A DNA stretch of 64,000 bases from Hyphodiscus hymeniophilus (GCA_016508695.1 VNKQ01000005.1:930001-994000), one strand, 5' to 3'; positions 45,237 through 59,400 are shown, numbered from the stretch's first letter. Program-made: numbers and translations. Notes: generated by a model from the letters alone, not told the origin.

Positions 45237-45599
45237 TTATATATATATATGGTTTAATCCTAAATAATTTTGGGGACTATTATATAGTTTAGTCTAGTCT
45301 AGACGAAAGACTGCAGTTTAGTCCGGCTAGTCTAAGTAAATCTTATAGTAAATTTAAGAGTAAAAATCTAAGAAGTAAAATAATAATTATTATTATCTAA
45401 GGAAAAAGATAAGATAATAAACTTATATAATTAAATATTATATTGCGACTATTATTTATAGAGATATCTTAAGAAGAGATTTCTTACAAACCTATAAAAT
45501 AACTTATAGCCTAAGGCTCGGTAGAGAAACTCTATAAAGAACTATAAGTAGAAATTATAAGATTAATACGATTACGTAATAAGGACCCAAGGACCTTTA

Positions 45600-45960
45600 G
45601 AGTCCCAGAGTCCGGACTTATAAACCTTCTAAGTCCTAAAGTCCCAGTAATATAAAGGACCAAAAGGTTCTATATAAGTAAGTAATATTTCCTTAATAAA
45701 TAAAAGCTTGATATTTAACTCAAATAAAGTATCTTTATATATACTTAGTAACTCGTAGTAATTATATATATCTTAATTATTAATTAGCTTTCTTACTTAC
45801 TTAACTTAACTAATTTATTTATAATTTATTATTAAGAATCGAGGTTTGTTATACTTTAAGTATTAATATTAACAACTTTCAAGTACTAGAGTATATATTA
45901 GTTAAGTAATAATATTTTTAAAAGTAAGAAGCTCTAGGAGTTATTAGACTAAAGAACCCA
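45600..45960 (+). repeat. Fragment of a second retroelement family (copy 2)
   Basis: Similar to 40540-40990 in the same orientation. It starts in a less mutated stretch (CCCAAGGACC, GTCCCAGAGTCCGG) and continues into A+T-rich sequence. Confidence 0.4.
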
Positions 45961-46029
45961 AAAGACTTATAATAATAAAAATATTTGTAATAAGAAAAAG
46001 ACTTATAATAATAAAGGAAATTAATAAGA

Positions 46030-46079
46030 TATTATATAAATAATTAGTCTAATCTTTAAAGAAGAAAGGTTATAAGAAA
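46030..46079. repeat. Left piece of an older LTR split by the copia composite
   Basis: The first 50 bp of the same LTR type, ending AGAAA. The remainder resumes at 63462 with AGAAA, so the intervening 46080-63461 is one insertion unit. Confidence 0.7.
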
Positions 46080-47437
46080 TATCGTATAAATAATCGGTCT
46101 AATCTTTAAAGAAGAAATAGTTATAAGAAAAGACTACTCGAGTAAATATATATTAAGTATTATCTAGTCTAAAGAAAAAAGAAGAAAAAGTAAGTCTTTT
46201 CTTAAGTATTAAATTACTCTTATAAAACTTAGCGAAATAAGTACTTAAATAAAGCTTAAGTAATTACAAAATATAATTAAATATTTAATAAGTATAATTA
46301 GATATTTTATAACTATAAGATTAATTAAGCCTTAATTTTTTATAATATACCCCCTAGTTATTATAAAAAAGTCTAGAGACTTTCTATTTTATAATAATTA
46401 TTATTTTATAATCTCTAATCCCTTATATTCCTTAAATAGTCTTAATTTATTATATTAAAATATATACTCGTATTCGAAGTTAATTATAAGATATAGCGTA
46501 TATTTGCTTATATAGCTTATAAGTAAGTTCCCTATACTTTATATATATATAAATTTCGAGTTATAAATATTAGCGTTTGTTTTATTTAATTAGATTAATA
46601 TAATTAATTTAATTAGAAATCTTATACTTAGTAGTAACTAGTATTATAATTAGTTCTAACTAATATCTCTTTTATTTCTTAACCTTACAAATAATACAAA
46701 TAATATAAATAATATAAATAACGCAAACTTTATATATTATCTAATCTCTATAGTTACTTTAATTAATCTAGTGACTTAATACGCTTTTAATTATACTAGT
46801 AAGCGCGTAACTAATTAGGTTATAAATATAAAATCGCAATCTCGCAACTTTTTAACTTTTAATAATAATAATAAATAATAACATTAACTTTTACTATTAT
46901 TATAATAATATACTATTACTATTTTATTAATAGGTCTTTTATCTTCTTATTAATTATTAATATAAGTAATAATATAAGTAATAATATAAGTAAAAGCTTA
47001 AGTAATTAATTACTTTCGTTTAAATTCTAGGTTTAATTCCTAAGCTTTATTTAATTATTACTTTATATTTGATAATTAGTATAACTAACCTTTCTAACAT
47101 ATAAGGCTTTAAAGAAGAGCTTTAAGTAAAGACACTTATTAATCCTTTTACTATTAAATCTAATAATCTCTTTTAATCTCTCTCTCTTTTTACTAATAAT
47201 CGTAATAATAATAATAATTATAATAATAATAATAATAATAATAAAGAAGAAGAAGATAAAGAAGACAAAGCTAAAAAAGATAAAAAGAAAAAAGATAAAG
47301 ACAATTTAATCTTATCTCTTACTAAATTATATAATTACTATTACTAGCTTTTATACTTACTACTTATACTAACTCTTATTCTTATTACTCGTCCGGATAA
47401 TAGTCTTACTCGCTACTTATATAATTAAATTACTTGC

Positions 47438-47703
47438 TATTATAAAATTAAGGCTTAACTAATCTTATAGTTATAAAATATCTAATTACACTTATTAAAT
47501 ATCTAATTATATTATATAATTACTTAAGCTTTATTTAAGTACTTATTTCGCTAAGCTTTATAAAAGTAATTTAATACTTAAAAGAAAACTTACTTTTTCT
47601 TTTTCTTTTCTTAAATTAGATAATATTTAATATATACTTATTTGAGTAGTCTTTTCTTATAAACCCTTTCTTCTTAAAGATTAGACTAATTATTTATACG
47701 ATA
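47438..47703 (+). repeat. 5' LTR of body copy A (266 bp)
   Basis: Reverse complement of the LTRs at 46080 and 54409. It begins exactly after CTTGC (47433-47437) with TATTAT (TGTCAC after RIP) and ends CGATA (CGACA). The length equals that of the solo LTR at 54543. Confidence 0.78.
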
Positions 47704-50700
47704 ATTATAAGCCTAGTTTGCGTAATACTTAGGGATTATTTATTTTAAGAAATATACTATAATATATTATTATACGAGTAAATTTAAGTATACGGCTTCG
47801 CTTATTAAAATAGACGAGCTAACTCTTACTAACTCTTTAAGAAAAATAACCCTTATATTAAGGTTTTCTCTAATTAAAATAATAACTAATTATTTAATTT
47901 ATTTTATATATAATTACTTAAAAGCCTTTAAGTAAAGTATTAACTATTTTATAATATATTTACTTTATATAATATAGCGATTTTAGTTAATATTTAATTA
48001 AAGACTTAATTAGAGTAGCTAAAATAATACTTTTCTTTTTATTATAATATAAGATTACTTAGTATTTTAAAATATATAAATCTAATAGTTTTAAGTACTT
48101 TAGTATACTTTGCGCTCTTTTTAAAAGTAATAAGATTAAAATAAATAATCGAAGAGCTAAATATAGTTTATTAGCTTAAGTAAATTAAGTTCGATCTTAT
48201 AAAAGTAATAAAAGTAAAATAGGATTATATTAGAATTGTAAATTAAACGCGTAATAAGACTTTAGTAACCTTTAAAAAAACGCTCTTTACTCTAAAAAAA
48301 GTAAATCCTAAACTAGAACTAGTTATTCCTTTTAAACTAACTACTATTATTATAATATATAATAATATTTAGGGTCGATATTAAGCTTACTTTAAGTCGG
48401 TTATATAAGAGTATAAGGAATAAGATAAATAATTATAAGATCTTTTAGTAATCTTTAACTAAGTAAATTTATTTATTAATAAAAAAATACTATAAGTAAT
48501 TAAAACTAAATTAATACTTAGTAATAATATAAGCTTATAATTACTTTTAATCGAACTTAAGAATTATATAACTTTAATAAAAGGAACTTTTATAATTATA
48601 ACTTAATAAACTTATTAAAAAGTCTTAAAAAAAAGTTAAAAAAGCTTAACTAATTACTTTAAGTAGTTTTTAAAGTAAGAGAATATATTAATTATTACTT
48701 GTATATATAAACTTTTAAATATTGAGCCTAGTTACTTTTTAGTTACTAATTTCTTAAAAGTAATTAAAAGAATACTTTTAAAGTTTACTTATAATTAAAT
48801 AAATAAAGTAATTATAACTTAAGAAATAAAAGAGGCAATTATTAATATTAATATCTTAGGACGACTCTTTTTAACTTACTTATATAAGTAATTACTAAAT
48901 ATAAAATTAGTAAAATCTCGTTTAATAATAATTACTCTTAAAAGTTCTTTAAAATAAGATTAATTACTAAGTCTTTTTAAATATAATTATTTATACTTCC
49001 CGAGAAGTAAAAAGTATTTTTAGAAACTAAAGTCTTATAAACGCTTAAAAGTAATAATTACTAAAATAATTAATTATAAGTTTAAAACTAAGCTTAGTAA
49101 TTCTAAAAAAGATAAAATTAAAAATTAAGTAAAAAATAGCTATTAAAAATAGTTAATTAAAAAGAAAAAGTAAAAGTAATACCTCGATAAGATACTAAAC
49201 TCGAAGAAATAATAAAGTAAGTACTTAAATAAAGTTAATTATATAATTATTAATTTAAACTTACTTAAAAAAGCGGGTTATAAGATTTATTCGACTTTTA
49301 ATTCTTTAAAGAAATACTTACTTTTTAATAATATACTCTTTAATAATTATAGATTAATATACTTAGTTAATATAAAAGACTTATTTAAGCCTAATTCTTT
49401 CGTTCCTTTAATTAGTAATAATATAATTAAAGTCGGTTCGAGTATTTTCTTAATTATTAAAAGAAATACTCAAGTAATTAAAAATCTCTTTAATAGGCTA
49501 AAAAGACTTTATATATCTAATCTTACTCTTTCGGATATAATTATAATTAATAGTTTTTATATAAATATTATTTTAAAAGCTTAAATACTTAAGGCAAGGG
49601 TTTGGTTTTATAGTCTTAATTATTTATTAAAATATAAAAGTATTAATTTTAACGTTATTATACTTAATATAAAATATAAATTTAATTTAGTTTTCTTTAA
49701 ATATAAGTTACTTACCTCTTACTTAAGTTCTCTCTTTATAATTCTAATATATATAAAACTAATAATAATATACTTAATAATTAAATAATAACTAAAAAAG
49801 TCGTTTAAATAATTAAGAGACTACTTAAAACCTTAGAGCGATTTAGCTAAGCTTTAATATTAATAAGTAAGATACTCTAGACTAAAGGTCCTTAAGTTAC
49901 TTATAAAAGCGGCTAAAAATATAATTATTAAGAGAATACTAATTATATATTATAAAGCTTATACTCTTATATTAGCTAAAAAGTAAATCTCCCGCTAAGT
50001 ATTATACTTTAAATTATTAAAACTATTTTAAAGAATAATTTAAAATCTCTTTAATTTCTTTAAAGTATATAATAGTATTAGTTAGATTTTATTAATTAAG
50101 GACAAGTTTAGTAAAAAGTATTAAGAATTTATACTTATAAAGAAACGCGGGATTATAGTTATAAACTCGATCTCTTATTTTAATATATAAATAAAATACT
50201 AATTTAAACTATTAATTTATAAGATTAAAAGTAATTAAAATACTTTAGTAATCTTTTTTTTTAATATAATAAATTTTAAGTAATAAGCCGATATAAAAGA
50301 AATCGATAAAATTAGTACTAGCTTATACTTATAAGTCTATTAGTATAATCGAGAAAGCTAAAAGAGATATAATCGAGAAATTAATTAAAATAAAACTTAT
50401 TATTAATTTCTTAGAAAACCTTTAACTAGAGATATATAAAGTAATAATTTACTTATATACTATTCTTTACTTTAAAGCTTATAAGTAACGCTTACTAAAC
50501 GAAGTCCTATACTTGTAATTTTAAAATTACTTTAAGTAATATAATTAAGTACTTATATAATAAATAATAACTAATTTTAGACTTAATTAAAATAAGATTT
50601 ATACTTATAACGCTTAAGTATATACTTTAAAAAAAGAATAATAAAAAGATAAAAACAAAAGAGTATTTAAAGTATTTTTTTAAATATATATTAAATACTT

Positions 50701-53700
50701 AATTAGATATATTACATTTAATATATGTAGGATTTAAGTATTTTAACTTAAAAGAGTAATTATTATAAGAGACGTAACCTTTAATAAAACTAAATTTTAT
50801 ATTTTTAATTAAGAGATATAAAAGTAATAGTCTTTAATAAGCGCTAAAACTATTATTTCTCTAATTAAAGAGTATAAAATTTAAAACGCTACTAATAAAA
50901 TTATTAAATATTTTCTTATAAATAAAATACTCTTTTTTAAAAGAAAACTTATAACTATAATAAAAGATCTTATACGCGAGATTTTAGGGGGTAAGCTTTT
51001 AAGTAAAGACAATAAGAGTTAAAACTTAGGGGTAAGTAAAGAAATTAGACTTTTAACTCTTAAATAAATACTTAAACTAGTAAACTTATAAATAAGAACT
51101 AAAAGGAATAATAACGATTATTTATTTAAAAGAATACTTATAGTTAGTAATTATATTTATAGCGAGTTAAATAAGAGTATAGTTACTTAAAGATTAGCTT
51201 AGTTATTAAACGAGTACTCGAGTATAAGTAGATAATTAATTCCTTAAGTAATTATATACTAATCTAAAGAATTATTTAACTTAATATAAAGCGAATTTAG
51301 CTTTAGTAATTATAAAATAACTATAAGTAATAGTCTCTTAATAATAAAGAGTAGTCTTTTAAGTAATATTCTAATAATAAAAGTCTTAAATCGTAAGATA
51401 TACTAATCGAGTAAATTAAAATAATAAGTATAAAAGAATTAATAGCCTAAGTTATAAATTGTCTTTAAAAAAGATTTAAACAAAAACAAACTAAGTATAT
51501 TATATATTACTTTAATATATACTTTAATCTTAAGATTAAGTTAAAAGTAATATAATAAGTTTTTATTAATATTTTAAAAAGACTTAAGTTATAAAGAATA
51601 AGTCTAGATAATATATATAATAATATTTACTTTTATTTTAATAAATAATACTTTAAGAGAAAAAATACTTTTAGCTTTAGAAAAAATTTACTAAAAAGAT
51701 TTTTTAAAAGTACTAAAGTTATAAAGTAATCTCGAGATATATAAATATAATAATTATTTTATTTAAAATATAAGATTAGAAATTAGAAATCTAAAGCTAA
51801 AAAACTATTAGAGATAAATTAAGGCAAGCTTAATTAATTTAAAGGCTATTCTTTTAAAATAAGTCTTTACTTATAAAATAAACTTAAATAGTTTTATAAT
51901 TTATTATAAGTCTTAGATTATTATTTATAATAACTTTTAAAAAGAAGATTTAATTATTTTTATATATATTATTATACTTACTACTTATTTATTTCGAGTA
52001 ATTATAATTATTATAATTTACTTTAATCTTAAAATTAAATAATATAATATTATTAATACTTTTATTAATACTTTATAAAACGATAAAAAAGTATAAGTAA
52101 TATATTAGCTTTTTTTAGGCTTTAAGAAAGTAGGGTTTTATATAAAGATTAATTAAGCTTTATATAGTTTATAAGACTCTTTAGTTCTTTAATATTAAGA
52201 CTTCTTTTTAATAATTAAGTTTCTTAAGTTAATTTAAAGTAAGGAAAAGCTATATCTTTTTTATAACTTTACTTAATAAATCTTTATAGTCTTTTATATA
52301 AATAATATACTAATCTTATATTATAAAAGAAATAAGTAAAAAGTATATAAGCTTATTAAAAAGCTAAAGAAGTTATATAAGCTTTAAGACTTAAGAAATA
52401 TTTAATAGTTTCTAAGTATTTATATAATTAGAAATTAAAATAATAAAACGATCTCTTTACTTTATAATACTTATATTAAAAAAATTACTCGAAAGTTTAA
52501 TTTAATTAAATAAAAATATTTATTTATATTATTCTTAAGAACTAAGCTTATTAAGAATTTAAAGATAATAATATTAAGCTTTATTAAAGTATATTAAGAA
52601 AAAGTAAGATTAGTTCTTTATATTATAATTATAATTAAAATAAATATTACTTTCGCGACTTTTTAACTCTTTTAATTTTTAATAAACCCTAGTATATAAT
52701 ATATAAAAATAGTTAATTAAGTAATTAAATATTTTTAAAGAACTTATTATCTTATTATTTAATATAAAAGAAGCTTAGAAAGCTAATTACTAATTATATT
52801 AAACGTATTATTTATAAATAATATTAAAACTTAATAATTATTTTATAAGTATATAATATTTTTATTTAGAGAACTTATTACTTAAAAAGTAACTTAATAA
52901 TTAATAATATTAATATTTATTACTTAAGTAAAGCTTTTAAGAGTAAAGTATATAACTAAAGGAATAATAATATTATAACGATTTTTTAAAGAGATTAAAC
53001 TCTTACTTAAAGACTCTTAAATAATCTTTTATAATAACTAATAAATAATTAGACTAATTATAAGGGAGAATAAGAAAATTATAACTAAGTTATAATATAT
53101 AAACATTTAAAATATATAGCTTTATTAAAAGTATAAATTTAAAACGTTTAAAGTAATATACTTATTAATTAGTAAAATATTAGTAAATAAGCTTATTAAG
53201 AATCTCCCTAAGTATAAGTTTAAGTATTTCCGAGCTTTATTAAATTTATAAAATATATATAAAAAAAGTTAAAAATCTTAAAAAAGTATAAGATTTAAAG
53301 TATTAATTATATAAAAGTATCAATTAATTAGTATTTAATAAGTAGATATTAGACGGATCTCTAAGGATTAGACTAAGTATTTAATTAATATAATTAAGAA
53401 TTAAAGATTAGTAATTAAATATCTTTTAGATATTAATAAAATTTATTAAGATTCTAATTAAATATTACTAAGATTAAATAAATTAATAAAATATTTAGTA
53501 AAATACTAGTAAGACTATTATAGAATTCTATATAAATACTAGTAAGATTAACTAAAAGAATTAAGTAAAGTTTTTTATACTTTAAAGCTATAATATAATA
53601 AGATAATATAATTAATAATTATATATTTTATTTTATAAGTTATTTATTTTATAATTAAGAGAATTTAGTAAATTAATACTTATTTAAGTATTATTACTAA

Positions 53701-54408
53701 GTTACTTTAATATAAAAAAAGAAAGAATAAAAATATATCGCGAAAAACTACTTAATATTTTTTTAAATTACTAGTAGATTATTTACTACTTTAATTACTT
53801 AGACTATATATAATATTTATATAAGTAATAAAGGCTTAAGTAAGTATTTCTTACTTATTAGTCTTTAAACTAATAAGACTAGAAAGAAGAATATTAATAT
53901 AATAAGAAGTAAGACCTTAATTATTATTATTATTCTTATATTAATAAGTATTAATTCTTAGAATATAATTAATAAAATTAATAAAATTACTAATCTTTAA
54001 TATAGTCTAAATAGTAATCTTTAATTACTTTATTTTCTATATAAAGATTAATATTAATTAAATAAAAACTTTATATTTAATATACTTTTCGATTAAAATT
54101 TTAATTAGTTTTCTAATAATAATACTTATTATAAAATAGTTAAATATATAGAAAAATACTAGTAAGGATTAAAACGTAAGAGTATATATAGTATTAGTAA
54201 TATTAATTACTATATAATATAATTAAATTCTTAAAGTAATAACTATTAGATTTTCTAGCTATTAAAAAAGATAAATAATTAAAGTAAGACTAATCTCGCT
54301 AAGTATTAAGACTATAAGTAAGACTATAAGAACGACGAGAAAGAATATTTAGAATATAATTGTCTAGAATATAATTATTTAAAATAAAAGAATAAAGACT
54401 AAGGCAAG
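47704..54408 (+). pseudogene. Degraded Ty1/copia gag-pol body, copy A
   Basis: Reverse-transcriptase motifs survive on the plus strand. At 52295-52318 the frame reads Y-I-N-N-I-L-I-L, the copia YVDDIL box with both Asp codons changed to Asn codons by G-to-A. In the same frame 70 bp further on (52388 onwards) lie the D-L-(G)-N and F-L-(G)-I motifs that follow it in copia polymerases. Upstream, the segment before the box keeps a DF-L-I spacing. Numerous TAA/TAG codons rule out function. Confidence 0.78.
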
Positions 54409-54542
54409 TATTGCGTAGATAATTGGTTTAATCTTTAAGAAGAAAGGGTTTATAAGAAAAGACTACTCAAATAAGTATATATTAAGTATTATCTAGTTTA
54501 AAGAAAAAAGAAAAAGAAGTAAGTCTTTTCCTAAGTATTAAA

Positions 54543-54808
54543 TGTCGCGTAGATAATCGGTCTAATCTTTAAGAAGAAAGGGTTTGTGAGAAAAGACTAC
54601 TCGAATAAGCGTATATTAAGTATTATTTAGTCTAAAGAAAGAAGAAGAAGAAGTAAGTCTTCTCCTAAGTATTAAATTACTCTCGTAGAGCTTAGCGAAA
54701 TAAGTACTCAAATAAAGCTTAGGTAATCACACGACGTGACCAAATATTCAACGAGTATAATTAGATATTCTATAACCACAAGATTAATTGAGCCTCAATT
54801 TTGTGACA
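54543..54808. mobile_element. Young solo LTR (266 bp) inserted in an older LTR, 5-bp TSD TTAAA
   Basis: It begins TGTCGCGTAGATAATCGG and ends TTTTGTGACA. TTAAA flanks both sides (54538-54542 and 54809-54813). Removing it rejoins the host LTR (54409-54542 plus 54814-54945) to exactly 266 bp. Compared with the neighbouring LTRs it keeps CpG and CpA sites (TCGCG, CACACGACGTGACC), so it escaped most RIP-like mutation. Confidence 0.82.
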
Positions 54809-55059
54809 TTAAATTACTCTTATAAAGCTTAGCGAAATAAGTATTTAAATAGAGCTTAAGTAATTATATAATATAATTAGATATTTAATAAGTATAATTA
54901 GATATTTTATAACTATAAAATTAGTTAAGCCTTAATTTTATAATATACCCCTTAATTGTTATAAAGAAGTCTAAAAACCTTTTATTTTATAATAACTATT
55001 ATTTTGTAATCTCTAATCCCTTATATTCCTCAAATAGCTTTAATTCGATATATTAAAAT

Positions 55060-55503
55060 TAGGCTGGCCGGACCGGACTATAGTCTTTAGACTAGACTAG
55101 ACCAAACTATCTAACGGTCTGCAAAAATTATTTGGGACTAAACCGTTTATATAACGGTCCTCAAATTTATTTAAGACTAGACTATAACGGTCCCAAAAAA
55201 ATTTAGGGAGACTGTTTATAATTTAATTAATTAAATATTAATTATTTTTTAATTTTAAATATTATATTATTACTCTTAAGTATTACTCTATAACTTTTAT
55301 ATAAAAACTTTTTTAATTTTATATACTAATAAAGATAGTCTAATTATTTATAACGGTCTAGACCGAACCGAACCGTTTATAGACTAGACTATAAGACTAT
55401 AGTCTAAATATAGTCCCCAAAACCCTAAATTTTGAGACTAGACCGTTTTATAGTCCCCAAAAAACCCTACGGTCTAGACTGGACCAGACTGTCGGCTAGC
55501 CTA
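55060..55503. mobile_element. hAT-type MITE (444 bp) with 8-bp TSD ATTAAAAT
   Basis: The ends are TAGGCTGGCC and GGCTAGCCTA. ATTAAAAT flanks both sides (55052-55059 and 55504-55511). The homologous segment X at 46454-46461 shows the uninterrupted target ATTAAAAT, a true empty site in the same window. Subterminal GTCTAGAC-type motifs are repeated in both orientations. The ends match those of the 3.3-kb element at 42017, which may be its longer relative. Confidence 0.85.
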
Positions 55504-56483
55504 ATTAAAATATATACTTGTATTTAAAGTTAATTATAAGATATAGCGTGTATTTACTTATATAGCTTACAAGTAAGTTCTCTATACTCTATATATATAT
55601 AGATTTCAAGTCGTAAATATTAGCGTTTACTTTATTTAATTATTTAATATAATTAATCTAATTAGAGATTTTATACTTAATAGTAACTAGTATTATAATC
55701 CGTTTTAACTAATATCTCTTTTATTTCTTAGTCTTATAAATAGTACAAATAACGCAAATAGTATAAATAACGCAAACTTTTACACGTCGTCTAATCTTTA
55801 TAGCTACCTTAATTAATCTAGTGATATAACACGCTTCTAACTATACTAGTAGGCGTATAGCTAATTAGGCTATAGGTATAAAATCGCGATCTCGCGACCT
55901 TTTAACCTCTAATAATAATAACAAATAACGTTAACTTTTAATACTACTATAATAGTATATTATTATTATTTTATTAACTACTCTTTTATCTTCTTGTTAA
56001 TTATCGATATAAGTAATACCTTAAGTAATAATATAAGTAAAAGCTCGAGTAGTTAATTACCTTTGTCTAAATTCTAGGTTTAATTCCTAACTTTATTTAA
56101 TTATTACTTTATATTCGATAATTAATATAGCTAACCTTTTTAATATATAAGGCTTTAAAGAAGAGCTTTATATAAAGATACTTGTTAATCCTTTTATTAT
56201 TAAATCTAACGATCTCTTCTAATCTCCCCCTTCTTTTATTAATAATCGTAATAATAATAATAATTATAATAATAATAATAATAATAATAAAAAAGAAAAA
56301 GATAAAAAAGATAAAGCTAAAAAAGATAAAGATAAAGAAGATAAAGATAATCTAATTTTATTTCTTATTAAGTTATATAATCGCTATTATTAGCTTTTAC
56401 GTTTACTACTTATATTAACTCTTATTCTTATTACTTATCTAGATAATAGTTTTACTCGCTACTTATATAATTAGACTACTTGC

Positions 56484-59400
56484 TTTAGTTTTTATTTTTT
56501 TATTTTAAACGATTATATTCCGGATATTTTAAACAATTATATTCTAAATACTCCTTCTCGTTATTCTTATAGTTTTACTTATAGTCTTAATACTTAGTAA
56601 AATTAGCTTTACTTTAGTTATTTATCTTTTTTAATAGCTAGAAAATCTAATAATCGTTACTTTAAAAATTCTATTATATTATATAATAATTAATATTATT
56701 AATATTATATATACTCTTATATTCTAATCCCTATTAATATTCTTTTATATACTTAGCTATTTTATAATAAGTATTCTCGTCGGGAAGCTAACTAAAGTTT
56801 TAATTAAAAAGTATATTAAATATAAAGTTTTTATTTAATTAATACTAATTCTTATATAAGAAATAAAGTAATTAAAGATTATAATTTAAATTATACTAAA
56901 GATTAATAATTTTATTAATCTTACTAATTACACTTTAAGAATTAATACTTATTAACGTAAAGATAATAATAATAATTAAGGTTTTACTTCTTATTATATT
57001 AGAACTCTTTCTTTTAATTTTACTAATTTAAAGACTAGTAAGTAAGAAATACTTACTTAAGCCTTTATTACTTATATAAATATTATATATAGTCTAAGTA
57101 ATTAAAGTAGCGAATAATTTATTAATAATCTAAAGAAATATTAAGTAATCTTTTATAATATATTTTTCTTTTTCTTTTTTTTATATTAAAGTAACTTAGT
57201 AATAATACTTAAATAAATATTAATTTACTAAATTCCCTTAACTATAAAATAAATAACTTATAAAATAAAATATATAATTATTAATTATATTATTTTATTA
57301 TATTATAGCTTTAAAATATAAAAAACTCTACTTAATTCTTTTAGTTAATTTTATTAGTATTTATATAAAATTCTATAATAGTCCTACTAGTATTTTACTA
57401 AATATATTATTAATTTATTTAATTCTAGTAATATCTAGCTAAAATCTTAATAAATTCTATTAATATTTAAAAGATATTTAATTACTAATCTCTAATTTTT
57501 AACTATATTAATTAAATGCCTAGTCTAATCCTTAAAGATCTATTTAATATTTACTTATTAGACGCTAATTAATTAATACTTTTATATAATTAATACTTTA
57601 AATCTTATACTTTCTTAAAATCTTTAATCTTTTTATATATATCTTATAGGTTTAATAAAGCTTAGAAATACTTAAACTTATATTTAAGGAGATTTTTAGT
57701 AAACCTATTTACTAGTATTTTACTAGTTAGTAAGTATATTACTTCGAATATTCTAAATTTATACTTTTAGTAAAGCTATATATTTTAAATATTTATATAT
57801 TGTAACTTAATTATAATTCTCTTATTCTCTTTTATAATTAGTTTAATTATTTATTAATTATTATAAAAGATTGTTTAAGAGTCTTTAAGTAAGAGTTTAA
57901 TTTCCTTAAAAAATCGTTATAATATTATTATTTCTTTAATTATATACTTTACTTTTAAAAGCTTTACTTAAATAATAAATATTAATACTATTAATTATCG
58001 AGTTACTTTTTAAATAATAAGTCCTCTAAATAAGAATATTATATACTTATAAGATAATTGCTAAGTTTTAATATCGTTTATAAATAATACGTTTAATATA
58101 ATTAGTAACTAGCTTTTTAAGCTTTTTTTATATTAAATAATAAAATAATAAGTTTTTTAAAGATATCTAATTACTTAATTAATTACTTTTATATATTATA
58201 TACTAGAGTTTATTAAGAATTAAAAGAGCTAAAAAGTCGCGAAAGTAATATTTACTTTAATTATAATTATAATATAAAAAACTAATTTTACTTTTTCTTA
58301 ATATACCTTAATAAAGCTTAGTATTATTATCTTTAGGTTTTTAATAAGCTTAGTTCTTAAAAGTAATATTAAGCGAATATTTTTATTTAACTAAATTAAA
58401 CTTTCGAGTAATCTTTTTAATATAAGTATTATAAAGTAAAGAGATTATCTTATTATTTTAATCTTTAATTATATAAATACTTAAGAATTATTAAATATTT
58501 CTTAAGTCCTAAAGCTTATATAACTTTTTTAGTTTTTTAATAAACTTATATACTTTTTACTTATTTCTTTTATAATATAAGATTAATATATTATTTATAT
58601 AAAAGACTATAAAGATTTATTAAATAAGGTTATAAAAGAAGTATAGCTTTTCTTTACTTTAAATTAACCCGAAAGACTTAATTATTAAAGAGAAGTCTTA
58701 ATACTAAAAAGCTAAAGAGTCTTATAAGCTATATAAAGCTTAGTTAATCTCTATATAAAACCCTACTTTCTTAAAGCCTAAAGAGAGCTAATATATTACC
58801 TATACTCTTTTATTATTTTATAAAGTATTAATAAAAGTATTAATAATATTATATTATTTAATTTTAAAATCGAAGTAAGTTATAATAATTATAACTACTT
58901 AAAACAAACGAGTAATAAGCGTAATAATATATATAAAAATAATTAAATCTTCTTTTTAAAGATTATTATAAATAATAATCCGAGACTTATAATAAATTAT
59001 AAAACTATTTAAGTTTACTTTATAAGTAAAAACTTATTTTAAAAAAATTACTTTTAAATTAACTAAGTTTACTTTAATTTATTTTTAATAGTTTCTTAGC
59101 TTTAAATTTTTAATTTCTAATCTTATATTTTAAATAAAGTAATTATTATATTTATATATCTCGAGATTATTTTATAACCTTAATACTTTTAAAAGATCTT
59201 TTTAATAAACTCTTTTTAAAGTTAAAAGTATCTTTTTTCTTAAAATATTATTTATTAAAATAAAAGTAAAAATTATTATATATATTATCTAGACTTATTC
59301 TTTATAACTTAAGTCTTTTTAAAACGTTAATAGAAATTTATTATATTACTCTTAACTTAATTTTAAAATTAAAATATATATTAAAGTAATATATAATATA

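Larger units (their letters stand above)
42017..45334. mobile_element. Composite hAT-like TIR element (3.3 kb) with 8-bp TSD
   Basis: The left end is TAGGCTAGCC at 42017. The right end is GGCTAGTCTA at 45334, whose complement is TAGACTAGCC (one RIP-type change). The flanks are GGTAAATC (42009-42016) and AGTAAATC (45335-45342), an 8-bp duplication differing by one G-to-A transition. An 8-bp TSD with short TIRs points to the hAT superfamily. Subterminal sequence is full of AGTCTAGTCTAG-type motifs on both sides. No transposase frame survives. It contains a 171-bp tandem array, a 71-bp tandem array and a nested 1.1-kb TIR element. The 444-bp element at 55060 has the same ends. Confidence 0.72.
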
